Shown here one piece after another: positions 8,451 through 17,023 of a stretch of DNA of 64,000 nt (positions are counted from its first letter, which is position 1; each line of letters begins with the position of its first letter). The notes under the pieces are model-generated. The model worked only from the letters and a program-made list of their open reading frames with translations, was not told the DNA's origin and did not search any database. The stretch covers positions 496,001 to 560,000 of the forward strand of contig CAYOJW010000002.1 in assembly GCA_964404445.1 (NCBI GenBank), given 5' to 3'. The stretch comes from UBA2336 sp964404445 (lineage in GTDB: Bacteria > Bacteroidota > Bacteroidia > Cytophagales > Cyclobacteriaceae). The position numbers were made by a program, and so were the translations under genes.

Positions 8451-10856
8451 ATGACGGACACCGAAATACTCACCGAAACAACCTGTTATCATTGCGGGGA
8501 CGTATGCGAAGAAACACATTGGCTTGACGACAAACCTTTTTGTTGTTACGGCTGCCAAACCGTGTTTGAGATATTAAACGCTAACAACCTTTGTGAGTAT
8601 TATACGATCGATAACAAGCCAGGCATCCAGCAAAAAAGCGTAAGCGAAGAAACCTACGCTTACCTGAACGAAAAAGATGTCCGTAAAAAAATATTAACGT
8701 TCGATTCGGAAACATTTGCCCGTGCCGAGTTTTTTATTCCGGCCATTCATTGCGCATCGTGCATCTGGCTGCTCGAAAACCTGCACAAGCTCGATACCGG
8801 CATTGTTCACTCCGAAGTAAACTTTACCAAAAAATTAGTTACCGTAAGTTTTAACCCTTCCCAAACATTACCCGGCTCTGTTGCCCGATTGCTGGCCTCG
8901 TTAGGTTACGTGCCACGCATTACACTCGAACAACACGATAAGCCCAAGCCAACGCTTGATCGGTCGTTGGTTTTAAAACTTGCCGTTGCCGGGTTCTGTT
9001 TCGGAAACGTAATGCTCTTTAGCTTCCCCGAATACTTAGGCATTGATCATTCCGATAAAAACCTGATCAGCATTTTCGCGTGGCTGAACTTAGGGCTGTC
9101 CGTGCCGGTATTCCTGTACAGCGCCAAAGATTATTTCACCTCGGCACTCAAAAGTTTTAAGCAAAAGCAAATCAACATCGATGTACCCATCGCCATCGGG
9201 CTTGTAGCGCTTTTTTTCAGGAGCACTTACGATATTATCACCGCTACCGGGCCGGGTTACTTCGATTCGTTTACCGGATTGGTTTTCTTTTTATTGATTG
9301 GCCGCTGGTTTCAAACGAAAACTTACGAGAGCCTCGCCTTCGATCGTGATTTTACAGCATACTTCCCTTTAGCCGTTAACCGGAGAGAGAGCCAGGAATG
9401 GAAACCCGTAGTAATCTACAAACTTGTAAAAGGCGATCAGGTTAAAATCCGCAACATGGAGCTTATTCCGGCCGATAGCATTTTATTGGACGAATCGGCC
9501 TACATCGATTACAGTTTTGTAACAGGCGAAGCACGCCCCGTACACGTAAAAAAAGGCGACCTGATTTATGCCGGAGGAAGACTGATTGGCACACCCATTA
9601 CCCTTGTGGTTGATAAGCCTACTTCGCAAAGCCACCTCACCAACTTGTGGAACAACGATGCCTTTAAAAAAGTAGAAGAAAACAAATACCAGAAAATTAT
9701 AGACCGTGCTGCGCGCAGGTTTACGTGGATCGTACTGGGCATTGCCTGCATAACGGCCGTGTACTGGTATGTTACCGAACCCGCTTCGATGTGGTTAGTG
9801 ATTACAGCCGTGCTCATGGTAGCGTGCCCGTGCGCGTTAGCGTTAGCCGCACCGTTTACTTTCGGTAATATGATGCGCGAGTTTGGCAAACGCCAGCTCT
9901 ACCTGAAAAATGCCGATGTTATTGAACGCATGGCCGCAGTAAACACAGTGGTGTTCGATAAAACAGGAACGATTACCCACGGACAATACCCCGAAATCAA
10001 CTTTACCGGTGAGCTAAGCGAAATCGAATTAGGTAAAGTAAAACTACTCACCTCCTGCTCTACCCATCCGCTTAGCGTATTGGTAAGCAACGCCATCAAA
10101 AAACAGTTTAAAGGGCCAATCGATGATTTCAAAGAAATACCCGGTAAGGGCATTCAGGCCACCGTTCAAAACCAGGTTTTTCGTATCGGTTCGGCTGAGT
10201 TTACCGGCTTTCACGAAAAATACGATCAAAACGCTTCGCATGTTTTTATTTCCATCGATGATGAAGTAAAAGGCTTTTTCACCATCCGTACGCTTATCCG
10301 CAACAACATGAAAACCATGCTGCAACGGTTAGGCAACAAGTGCAAGGCCATGCTGTCGGGCGATCACGATGCCGATAAAGCAACCATGCAAAAACTGTTC
10401 AACACCCAAGAAGTTGCGCTGCACTTTAATCAAAGTCCACAGGATAAACTCGACTACATTCGCAACCTTCAACAACAAGGTCATCGTGTAATGATGCTGG
10501 GCGATGGCTTAAACGATGCCGGTGCATTAAAGCAAAGCGATGTGGGCATTGCCGTAACAGACGATACCGGTATTTTTACTCCCGCTTGCGATGGAATTTT
10601 ACACGGCAGCGCCATCACACAATTAGATAAAATGTTAGACCTTGCCAAAACATCGGCAACGATACTAAAAACCGGATTTATCATTTCATTTTGTTACAAC
10701 GCCATAGCCCTGAGCTTCGCTGTAAGCGGGCATTTAACACCGCTTGTTGCGGCCATTCTTATGCCCATCAGCAGCATAAGCGTGGTGTCGTTTACGAGCA
10801 TTGCCGTGCGCGTTGCCGCTAAACGAACGTTCAACCGCATTTATACATTAAATTAA
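8451..10856 (+). CDS. ccoI: CcoI/FixI-type copper-transporting P1B ATPase
   Basis: An 801-residue heavy-metal P-type ATPase. The N terminus has the cysteine-rich domain typical of CcoI/FixI (CYHCGDVCEETHW, FCCYGCQTVFEI), then a heavy-metal domain with HCASCIWLL, transmembrane helices, the CPC motif in ACPCALALAAP, phosphorylation motif DKTGT, and hinge motif GDGLNDAGAL. It delivers copper across the membrane for cbb3-type cytochrome oxidase assembly. The longest frame begins with TTG at 8448; ATG at 8451 is the better start. ccoS lies about 1.3 kb downstream, after a CoA-transferase gene. The oxidase genes themselves are not in this window. Confidence 0.92.
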   Translation: MTDTEILTETTCYHCGDVCEETHWLDDKPFCCYGCQTVFEILNANNLCEYYTIDNKPGIQQKSVSEETYAYLNEKDVRKKILTFDSETFARAEFFIPAIHCASCIWLLENLHKLDTGIVHSEVNFTKKLVTVSFNPSQTLPGSVARLLASLGYVPRITLEQHDKPKPTLDRSLVLKLAVAGFCFGNVMLFSFPEYLGIDHSDKNLISIFAWLNLGLSVPVFLYSAKDYFTSALKSFKQKQINIDVPIAIGLVALFFRSTYDIITATGPGYFDSFTGLVFFLLIGRWFQTKTYESLAFDRDFTAYFPLAVNRRESQEWKPVVIYKLVKGDQVKIRNMELIPADSILLDESAYIDYSFVTGEARPVHVKKGDLIYAGGRLIGTPITLVVDKPTSQSHLTNLWNNDAFKKVEENKYQKIIDRAARRFTWIVLGIACITAVYWYVTEPASMWLVITAVLMVACPCALALAAPFTFGNMMREFGKRQLYLKNADVIERMAAVNTVVFDKTGTITHGQYPEINFTGELSEIELGKVKLLTSCSTHPLSVLVSNAIKKQFKGPIDDFKEIPGKGIQATVQNQVFRIGSAEFTGFHEKYDQNASHVFISIDDEVKGFFTIRTLIRNNMKTMLQRLGNKCKAMLSGDHDADKATMQKLFNTQEVALHFNQSPQDKLDYIRNLQQQGHRVMMLGDGLNDAGALKQSDVGIAVTDDTGIFTPACDGILHGSAITQLDKMLDLAKTSATILKTGFIISFCYNAIALSFAVSGHLTPLVAAILMPISSISVVSFTSIAVRVAAKRTFNRIYTLN

Positions 10857-10868
10857 TATCCAATCTTT

Positions 10869-12176
10869 ATGAATGTTACTAAATACATTACAGGCGAAGA
10901 AGCCATAAAAGCTATAAAATCGGGTAACCGTGTTTTTGTACATGGCGGTGCCGCCACGCCCCATCACCTGGTAAAAAAAATGGTTGAACGTGCCGATGAG
11001 TTATACGATGTAGAATTAACCAGCATCAGCCAGCAGGGCGAGGCGGTGTTTAACGATCCGAAATATAAAAACAGCTTTCACCTCAACTCGTTGTTTGTAA
11101 GCGCCAACGTGCGCGACATGGTGAACGATGGCCGTGGCGATTACATCCCTGTATTTCTGAGTGAGATCCCGAACCTTTTCAGGCGGAACATTTTACCGTT
11201 AGATGTTGCCCTCGTGCAGGTGTCGCCACCAGACAAGCATGGTTACTGTTCGCTGGGTGTTTCGGTCGATGTGGTTTCGGCCGCAGTAAAAGCTGCCAAA
11301 CACGTAATCGCGCAGGTAAACCCGCGTATGCCACGCACACATGGCGACAGCATGGTACACATCAGCAAGTTTCACGCAACCGTATATGCCGAACAGGAGT
11401 TGCCGGAAATCGCCTCGAACGAAGGCGGCATTTCAGAAATCTCGAAACGCATTGGTGAATATTGCGCTTCATTAGTAGAAGATGGCGCCACCATACAAAC
11501 CGGTATTGGTTCGATACCCGATGCCGTGCTGGCAAGCTTAGGCAACCATAAAGGGTTGGGTATGCATACCGAGATGTTCTCGGACGGCATTATTCCGTTA
11601 GTAGAAAAAGGTGTGATCACCAACGAGTTTAAGCGCAAGCACCGGGGCAAAATTGTTTCGGCCTTTATGCTGGGCAGTCGTAAGCTATACGATTTCGTTG
11701 ACGACAACCCGTCTATTGCCATGTTGGGTATTGATTACACGAACGATACCGCAGTTATCCGTACCAATCCAAAAGTTACAGCCATTAACAGCGCCATCGA
11801 AGTGGATATTACCGGCCAGGTGTGTTCAGACTCCATCGGTACGTATCATTTCTCGGGCGTGGGCGGACAAATGGATTTCGTGCGCGGTGCTTCGTTATCA
11901 GAAGGCGGTAAGCCCATTATTGCGTTGCCTTCAACAACAGCCAAAGGTATTTCGCGCATTGTGGCCATGTTAAAACCCGGTGCCGGTGTGGTTACTACCC
12001 GTGCACACGCGCACTACATTGTTACCGAATACGGTATTGCTTACCTGTATGGTAAAAATATGAAACAGCGTGCGAAAGCGTTGATTGACATTGCGCACCC
12101 CAACCACCGCGAAACGTTAGAGCGCGCAGCGTTTGAGCGTTTCCACTCGTACGAATTTGAACGCACTTATTATTAA
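10869..12176 (+). CDS. Acetyl-CoA hydrolase/transferase family CoA-transferase
   Basis: A 435-residue class I CoA-transferase of the acetyl-CoA hydrolase / 4-hydroxybutyrate CoA-transferase group. Visible hallmarks are the N-terminal GGAATPHHLVKKMVERADEL, the DVALVQVSPPDKHGYCSLGVSVD stretch, GIGSIPDAVL and HTEMFSDG with the likely catalytic Glu, and VTEYGIAYLYGKN near the end. It would move CoA between acetyl-CoA and other acids or hydrolyse acetyl-CoA. It lies 12 bases after ccoI and 6 before ccoS in one transcription unit, an unusual guest in an oxidase-maturation cluster. Exact acyl specificity cannot be read from sequence. Confidence 0.88.
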   Translation: MNVTKYITGEEAIKAIKSGNRVFVHGGAATPHHLVKKMVERADELYDVELTSISQQGEAVFNDPKYKNSFHLNSLFVSANVRDMVNDGRGDYIPVFLSEIPNLFRRNILPLDVALVQVSPPDKHGYCSLGVSVDVVSAAVKAAKHVIAQVNPRMPRTHGDSMVHISKFHATVYAEQELPEIASNEGGISEISKRIGEYCASLVEDGATIQTGIGSIPDAVLASLGNHKGLGMHTEMFSDGIIPLVEKGVITNEFKRKHRGKIVSAFMLGSRKLYDFVDDNPSIAMLGIDYTNDTAVIRTNPKVTAINSAIEVDITGQVCSDSIGTYHFSGVGGQMDFVRGASLSEGGKPIIALPSTTAKGISRIVAMLKPGAGVVTTRAHAHYIVTEYGIAYLYGKNMKQRAKALIDIAHPNHRETLERAAFERFHSYEFERTYY

Positions 12177-12182
12177 TACACT

Positions 12183-12362
12183 ATGGGTATTATTGCAGGC
12201 TTAATTCTTATCAGCATTATCATCGCCCTGGTGTTTCTCGGCATATTTTTATGGTCGATGAAAAGCGGCCAGTATGACGACACCTATACGCCATCGGTAC
12301 GGATGTTGTTTGAAGACAAACCCAAGCCAAAAGAGCCTGCCGAAAAGCCCGATAAACCTTAA
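12183..12362 (+). CDS. ccoS: CcoS, cbb3-type cytochrome oxidase assembly protein
   Basis: A short gene found by translating between 12183 and 12362: 59 residues, ATG start, TAA stop. It begins with one transmembrane helix (MGIIAGLILISIIIALVFLG), then the CcoS hallmark of an aromatic-rich stretch with acidic pair (FLWSMKSGQYDD) and a Pro/Lys-rich charged tail. CcoS is needed to load cofactors into cbb3 oxidase. The gene starts 6 bases after the CoA-transferase stop and is followed by a strong terminator, so it closes the usp-ccoI transcription unit. Confidence 0.88.
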   Translation: MGIIAGLILISIIIALVFLGIFLWSMKSGQYDDTYTPSVRMLFEDKPKPKEPAEKPDKP

Positions 12363-12383
12363 ATGTGTTAAAACGGTATTAAT

Positions 12384-12419
12384 AAAAGCCCTTAAAGCAA
12401 TGTGTTTTAAGGGCTTTTT
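12384..12419 (+). terminator. Terminator after ccoS
   Basis: AAAAGCCCTTAAA and TTTAAGGGCTTTT form a long stem ending in T residues, 22 bases after the ccoS stop. It separates the oxidase-maturation unit from the AbiJ-type gene. Confidence 0.85.
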
Positions 12420-12426
12420 AATGGTT

Positions 12427-12454
12427 TTGAAATAACGGGGATTGGGTATATTTG
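12427..12454 (+). promoter_or_regulatory. Promoter of the AbiJ-type gene (TTG-N17-TATATTTG)
   Basis: TTG at 12427-12429 and TATATTTG at 12447-12454 match the Bacteroidota -33/-7 pattern with 17 bases between. It places transcription start near 12460 and rules out the TTG codon at 12452 as translation start. Confidence 0.65.
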
Positions 12455-12490
12455 AGAGTTGGCAGCAATTGCTTGACAAAGGATAAAAAT

Positions 12491-13345
12491 ATGAAATTGA
12501 CATTTTCTCAAAGAACTGGACTCCAAGAAGTGAGATCAGAGTTAGTAAAAAATGACTTATCCCCTGAAATACGAAATTCACTTTGGACTGCAATCTGTGA
12601 CACAATACTAAATCGCTTAAACAACGAGATTGAGTATGACTACAACGGAAACAGAAATCCATTTTCTGCTTTGGCTCGTTTCTATAGAAGGATTTGGATT
12701 GATTTCTTTAAGCTACCTATCGACAGTTTAACAGTAATACATGGAATGATCAGGACAGATGAACCTTACAATCAGGTTAGGACATGGTTCTTCTCGGCTA
12801 AATGGAATGAGGTTTATGACTTTGTTGAATTTTGTGTTGACACTCTCGGAGAATACTTAGCACCAATATTTAATGAGTTTTTAAAACGTGAGTTTTCTGC
12901 TTACCGTCTTGTTGGAGGCTCAATTATTGAAATCAATTCAAAAGAGGAAATCACTGAAATTGAAAAGGCTCTTAACGGCTCGCACAAGTTCAAGCCAGTG
13001 AAAACACATCTTGCAACCGCTTTATCTTTAATATCCTCAAAGACTAATCCAGATTATAGAAATTCTATAAAAGAATCAATCTCCACAGTAGAGTCCCTAA
13101 GTAAGATTTTAATTGGTGATAAAAATACAACGTTAGGCGAGGCTCTGAAAAAAATTGAACAAAAACATAGCATCCCCGGTAGCTTAAAAAGTGCATTTAG
13201 CTCGTTGTATGGCTACACCTCAGACAAAGGCGGAATTCGTCATGGCCTATTATGTGATGACATTGAAGTGGGGCTTGACGAAGCAAGGTTTATGTTAATA
13301 GCTTGTTCCGCTTTTACAAATTATTTGATTTCAAAGACGGAATGA
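12491..13345 (+). CDS. AbiJ-NTD4 domain protein, probable abortive-infection (anti-phage) gene
   Basis: A 284-residue protein starting MKLTFSQRTGLQEVRSEL, the characteristic opening of the AbiJ N-terminal domain 4 family, followed by LRNSLW-like RNSLWTAICD, a FYRRIWIDFFKLPID block, and the conserved C-terminal region with SISTVESLSKIL, LYGYTSDKGGIRHGL and ARFMLIACSAFTNYL. Members occur in phage-defence contexts. The longest frame starts at TTG 12452, but that codon lies inside the -7 element; ATG 12491 fits the family start. It has its own promoter, is visibly more AT-rich than flanking genes, and has no partner in the same operon. Defence function is family-based inference. Confidence 0.82.
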   Translation: MKLTFSQRTGLQEVRSELVKNDLSPEIRNSLWTAICDTILNRLNNEIEYDYNGNRNPFSALARFYRRIWIDFFKLPIDSLTVIHGMIRTDEPYNQVRTWFFSAKWNEVYDFVEFCVDTLGEYLAPIFNEFLKREFSAYRLVGGSIIEINSKEEITEIEKALNGSHKFKPVKTHLATALSLISSKTNPDYRNSIKESISTVESLSKILIGDKNTTLGEALKKIEQKHSIPGSLKSAFSSLYGYTSDKGGIRHGLLCDDIEVGLDEARFMLIACSAFTNYLISKTE

Positions 13346-13572
13346 TGCAACTGCTGCCAAATAGCTCCGACAATGACAGTTTCTGCAGATTTGTTAAAGA
13401 ACCGAAACCACAAAGACTTAAACCTCACAAAACATATATTTTGAAGATGAAACTTACATATAGATTGTACCTGCAATGATTAGTCGCACACTCAGGGTTT
13501 TTATAACTCAAAAAAACAAATAGTAATACAGCCAATCCTTAGATTGGCACAAAGCATCAATGCAATTAAGCA

Positions 13573-14337
13573 ATGAAACCGATACTCAAAATACTATTCT
13601 TTGTATTCGTAACCACGGGGTTGTATGGACAATCAAAGGACAATGAATTGTTTACAACTATTGAAAGAATAAAGAGTGTTTCTGAATTAACACAACAACA
13701 AAATAAGTTGAAGTTGTTTTGGCAACACAGCGACAGTTTAAACTTTGGGATTATCCAAACAAATTGGACAATCCGTAAAAAGAAAAAGGAGTCTTCAACA
13801 AATTTACTGACATTATCTGTTGGGGATAAAATATTCTATCACGAGTTCTATCAACAACATCTAAATGATGATTTTGATGGATGGTATAATAAGAAGGTTT
13901 TCGTAAGTATGGACAGTTCCTTATTCGAGGGCTTAAACCAGGTTCAAAACTCGAAATACAAAAGTGATATTGATTTAGATCAATTAACAAGACTTCCGTA
14001 CAGAGCTACTTTTGGCTATGCGTGTTACGATATAGGAACCTTGCCTCACGATGGGCTTAAAATGATGGAATTGGTTAACAAGGGCGAAACAAAAGAATTA
14101 GAAAGATGGTTAGTGAACATTAACCCAATTAAACAAGCGTATGCATATTTAGGATTAAAACTACTTCAATCGCAAGGATTAATCTTATTGACAGAAGACT
14201 CTTTAAAAATAATGCAAGAATTAGAGACTCGTTCTACGCTTGTTTATTCTTGTGCCGGATGCCTATTTGGTGCCTACCTCCCGATAAAAGAACAACTTAC
14301 TCCTGACAAAGTGGAGCGTTTTATTCAAAGAAACTAA
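13573..14337 (+). CDS. Orphan secreted protein of unknown function
   Basis: I do not recognise this 254-residue protein. It has a signal peptide (MKPILKILFFVFVTTGLYGQ) without a lipobox, so it is probably periplasmic or secreted. The body is hydrophilic with lysine- and asparagine-rich stretches (WTIRKKKKESS), a DFDGWYNKKVFVSMD segment and a C-terminal Cys pair (YSCAGC). Base composition is AT-rich like the AbiJ-type gene 227 bases upstream, and both lie between a terminator and tRNA-Arg, so they may have arrived together. No functional link between them can be shown. Confidence 0.7.
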   Translation: MKPILKILFFVFVTTGLYGQSKDNELFTTIERIKSVSELTQQQNKLKLFWQHSDSLNFGIIQTNWTIRKKKKESSTNLLTLSVGDKIFYHEFYQQHLNDDFDGWYNKKVFVSMDSSLFEGLNQVQNSKYKSDIDLDQLTRLPYRATFGYACYDIGTLPHDGLKMMELVNKGETKELERWLVNINPIKQAYAYLGLKLLQSQGLILLTEDSLKIMQELETRSTLVYSCAGCLFGAYLPIKEQLTPDKVERFIQRN

Positions 14338-14510
14338 GTAATAAAGGTTGTGAGAAAAGATTAGTTATGAGAGCAATTCCCGATAGTTAAATACGTTCTT
14401 CACACACCAAACCGTTAAAACTTTTACCGGGCAGTTTCAACTAAATAGGGTTGGTTTTCATCATTCGGTTGTGTTGATGATGGATAAAACTGAAATTACT
14501 ATGCACCAAC

Positions 14511-14538
14511 AAAAAGAGCAACCGGTTAAAGTTGCTCT
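14511..14538 (-). terminator. Terminator of tRNA-Arg
   Basis: On the minus strand AGAGCAAC, an 8-base loop and GTTGCTCT are followed by TTTTT, 19 bases past the 3' end of the tRNA. Confidence 0.8.
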
Positions 14539-14556
14539 AAGTTATTGGTTATCAAG

Positions 14557-14629
14557 TGGACCCGGAGGGAGTCGAACCCCCAACCTTCTGATCCGTAGTC
14601 AGATGCTATATCCATTAAGCCACGGGTCC
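14557..14629 (-). tRNA. tRNA-Arg (anticodon ACG)
   Basis: The minus strand folds as a 73-nt cloverleaf: acceptor GGACCCG/CGGGTCC, T8, D arm with A14 and GG, anticodon stem TCTGA/TCAGA around loop CTACGGA (anticodon ACG), T arm GGGGG TTCGACT CCCTC and discriminator A. The 3' CCA is not encoded, as is common in Bacteroidota. ACG is read as ICG after deamination and decodes CGU/CGC/CGA. The gene marks the right border of the AT-rich accessory segment. Confidence 0.95.
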
Positions 14630-14687
14630 AGGGTGTTTTTTAGGACTGCAAATGTAAATAATTAATTCACTCATACAAAAACAGCTT

Positions 14688-14717
14688 TTGTAACAGTGTT
14701 CAAAAAGTCTATTTTTG
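14688..14717 (+). promoter_or_regulatory. Promoter TTG-N19-TATTTTTG before the PorT-like gene
   Basis: TTG at 14688-14690 and TATTTTTG at 14710-14717 with exactly 19 bases between form a textbook Bacteroidota promoter. It excludes the GTG at 14696 as start and favours ATG 14750 (or 14729). Confidence 0.75.
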
Positions 14718-14749
14718 TGCCGCTATTTATGGATAACTCCTTGAGTATA

Positions 14750-15466
14750 ATGACAAAAAAACTCACATTTTTGATTCTCTTCGTTGCGATCAGCACAGCC
14801 ATTTTCGCCCAGGGAAACGTTTCAACTACCGAGAAAAAGAAAGGCCGGCCGAACATTCCCGGCACGTTCCAGATCGACTTTGGCTACAACCTGCCTACCG
14901 AAAAGGGTAATTTTAATACCAGCCCGATGCGCTCAACCACGGTAAATTTTTACTATTTCCACGATATGCGCATCGGCAAGTCGAAGTTTACGTTCCATCC
15001 CGGTGTTGGTTTCGGGCTTGACCGCTACGGTTTTAATAATAACAGAACGCTGGCATACCCTGCCACTGGCGACAATGTAGAGATGGCAAACATTCCGTTT
15101 GGCGGAGTGAAAAAATCGAAGCTGATCACCAATTACATTGATGTTCCGCTTGAACTGCGCTTCAACACCAACCCGGAAGATCCCAACCGCAGCTTTAAAG
15201 TATCGCTGGGCGTTAAATTTGGCGTGTTGTACGATTCTTTCACCAAGATTAAATACCGTGACGACAGCGAAACCAAAAAACTCATCAACAAGCAAAATTA
15301 TAATCTCAACCCGATCCGTTACGGAGCGATCTTCCGCGTGGGCGCGGGTAACATCTCGGCCTTCGGGTACTATAACCTGTCACCGCTATTCAAAAAAGGA
15401 AAAGGGCCTTCACTAAACGAAGACATCAACAATATTACCGTTGGTGTTTCGCTGGCAACTTTTTAA
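14750..15466 (+). CDS. PorT-like outer-membrane beta-barrel protein
   Basis: A 238-residue protein with a signal peptide starting at the chosen ATG (MTKKLTFLILFVAISTAIFAQ), followed by alternating strands (RSTTVNFYYFHDMRIGKSKF, KLITNYIDVPLELRFNTN, RYGAIFRVGAGNISAFGYYN) and a C terminus ending in Phe. This matches small 8-stranded outer-membrane barrels of the PorT/OMP_b-brl type. Longer frames start at GTG 14696 and ATG 14729, but the promoter lies at 14688-14717, and only the 14750 start puts the signal peptide at the N terminus. It converges on an enoyl-CoA hydratase gene across a long inverted repeat. Ligand or role is unknown. Confidence 0.8.
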   Translation: MTKKLTFLILFVAISTAIFAQGNVSTTEKKKGRPNIPGTFQIDFGYNLPTEKGNFNTSPMRSTTVNFYYFHDMRIGKSKFTFHPGVGFGLDRYGFNNNRTLAYPATGDNVEMANIPFGGVKKSKLITNYIDVPLELRFNTNPEDPNRSFKVSLGVKFGVLYDSFTKIKYRDDSETKKLINKQNYNLNPIRYGAIFRVGAGNISAFGYYNLSPLFKKGKGPSLNEDINNITVGVSLATF

Positions 15467-15474
15467 AGCAAAGC

Positions 15475-15591
15475 TGTATCAAAAGTATCACGTCATGTCG
15501 AACGCAGTGAGACATCCCGTCAATTAGCACTCAAAACGGGGACATCTCACTGCGTTCGATGTGACGCGGTTTGTTTTGAGATTTTGATACA
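15475..15591. repeat. 117-bp nested inverted repeat between convergent genes
   Basis: Outer arms TGTATCAAAA (15475-15484) and TTTTGATACA (15582-15591) are exact inverse complements. Inside them 15491-15520 and 15536-15566 are about 30-bp near-perfect inverse complements (few mismatches) sharing the core TCGAACGCAGTGAGA. The structure resembles a miniature inverted-repeat element and may also terminate both flanking genes. Confidence 0.8.
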
Positions 15592-15595
15592 ACCG

Positions 15596-16381
15596 TTACT
15601 TCCCTTTAAACTCCGGTTTTCGTTTTTCCAAAAAGGCTGTAACACCTTCCTGATAGTCGGCTGAGTTGCCGGCAATTTCCTGGCAGTACGCTTCGTACTC
15701 CAACATCTCTTCTAATGTGCTTACGGCCGATTTGTTCAGCATCTTCTTGATCAACCCAATGGATTTAGTGGGCGCGGCAGCATAATAATCGGTATAATGT
15801 TTCACGGCCTGGTCTAATCCGGTTGCGGGTACAGCCTGATTGATCAGACCAATAGCCACAGCATCGGTTGCTTTCACCTTGTTGCCCATGCTGCATAACT
15901 CAAATGCTTTGTTCATGCCTACGGTACGCGGTAAAAAATAAGACGAACCCGAGTCGGGCACCAAGCCAATATTGATAAACACTTCGATGAGCGTTGCCTC
16001 CTCCGAAGCCACAATCACATCGCAGGCTAATGCTAATGAACATCCCGCACCGGCCGCTACCCCGTTTAACCGGCAAACAATGGGTTTGGGCAAGTTGCGC
16101 ATGGCGCTGATAATCGGGTTATACCGTTTATGCAACGACTGGATAAACGAACGTTTCTGACTGCCCGAAGCCGCTTTTAAATCCTGGCCTGAACAAAATG
16201 CTTTGCCTTCGCCCGTGAGCACTACAACCCGTACCTGATCATCTTTGGCAACAGCCTTGAGTGCATCCTGCAACTCAAACGTGATCTCATCATTCAGCGC
16301 ATTGTACACATCCGGGCGGTTCAGTGTAATCGTGGCTACGCCCTGCTCAATAGCGTATTTTAAAAACTGATAATTGCTCAT
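15596..16381 (-). CDS. Enoyl-CoA hydratase/isomerase family protein (PaaG-like)
   Basis: A 261-residue crotonase-fold enzyme. Oxyanion-hole segments are FCSGQDLKAA (about 61-70) and NGVAAGAGCSLALACD (about 105-120), and EVFINIGLVPDSGSSYFLPR carries the position usually acidic; here Asp in PDSG as in PaaG-type isomerases. Length matches the family (about 260). It would act on acyl-CoA intermediates, in beta-oxidation or ring-opened phenylacetyl-CoA epoxide; without paa neighbours the exact substrate cannot be set. It follows the PAP2-like gene by 13 bases and probably shares a transcript with rpoN. Confidence 0.87.
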   Translation of the reverse strand: MSNYQFLKYAIEQGVATITLNRPDVYNALNDEITFELQDALKAVAKDDQVRVVVLTGEGKAFCSGQDLKAASGSQKRSFIQSLHKRYNPIISAMRNLPKPIVCRLNGVAAGAGCSLALACDVIVASEEATLIEVFINIGLVPDSGSSYFLPRTVGMNKAFELCSMGNKVKATDAVAIGLINQAVPATGLDQAVKHYTDYYAAAPTKSIGLIKKMLNKSAVSTLEEMLEYEAYCQEIAGNSADYQEGVTAFLEKRKPEFKGK

Positions 16382-16394
16382 ACTCTTCTATGTT

Positions 16395-17018
16395 TTAAAA
16401 TAATAGCATCATGCCAAGGGTTCCTGTTAAAAAACCTAACAACGCTCCCACCAAAACCTGGCGGGGTGTATGCGCATGAAGTTGCAACCTGGCCGACATC
16501 ACAATACCGGCCAATGCAACAACAGCAACAGTTGCCCACAACAACAGTACATTATCCGATTCTTTATTAAGCGGAATTAAAATCCCTGCCAGCCCCATCA
16601 TGCCCAGCGCATGAATGCTTGCTTTATAAAACGGAGTTATTAAGGCCGCCACCAATACCAGTGCATCAATAATCAATAGAAACTTAAAAAGATTATCCCC
16701 AAAGCCTATCCTGCTTTTATAGGTAAGCATATAGGTAAACACTGCATATACAATAAATATAAGGATAAACGGAAAAATACGTTCGCGTTGCGTAGGCATG
16801 GTGAATGATTGCACCATACCGGTAAGCCGCATTATCGAAACCATGAGCACCGGTAGCACAAACGTAACAATGGCTATACACGCTAAAAACAATAATAATG
16901 ACTGACTGCTGATAGGGTACAGTGCAGCCGGCAGAATGCAGGCAAACAATGCAAACAGGTATGTGCCCATTAACAGCGGATGAAACAGGTACGAGATGAT
17001 GCGGGCCGAAAGATTCAC
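16395..17018 (-). CDS. PAP2-like integral membrane protein
   Basis: A 207-residue protein with about six hydrophobic helices. The C-terminal part has SARLQLHAHTPRQVLVGALLG, resembling motif 3 of PAP2 phosphatases, and KASIHALGM resembling motif 2, but the first motif (KxxxxxxRP) is not evident, so catalytic activity is doubtful. It starts 5 bases after rpoN's stop and precedes an enoyl-CoA hydratase, suggesting a three-gene minus-strand unit. It may act on lipid phosphates or be a non-catalytic relative. Confidence 0.68.
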   Translation of the reverse strand: MNLSARIISYLFHPLLMGTYLFALFACILPAALYPISSQSLLLFLACIAIVTFVLPVLMVSIMRLTGMVQSFTMPTQRERIFPFILIFIVYAVFTYMLTYKSRIGFGDNLFKFLLIIDALVLVAALITPFYKASIHALGMMGLAGILIPLNKESDNVLLLWATVAVVALAGIVMSARLQLHAHTPRQVLVGALLGFLTGTLGMMLLF

Positions 17019-17023
17019 AATGC

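Noticed and set aside
12452..12490. TTG start adding 13 residues to the AbiJ-type protein
   Set aside because: The TTG overlaps the TATATTTG -7 element, and the family starts at MKLTFSQ.
14471..14665. 64-codon open frame over tRNA-Arg
   Set aside because: It runs antisense through the tRNA gene and its terminator.
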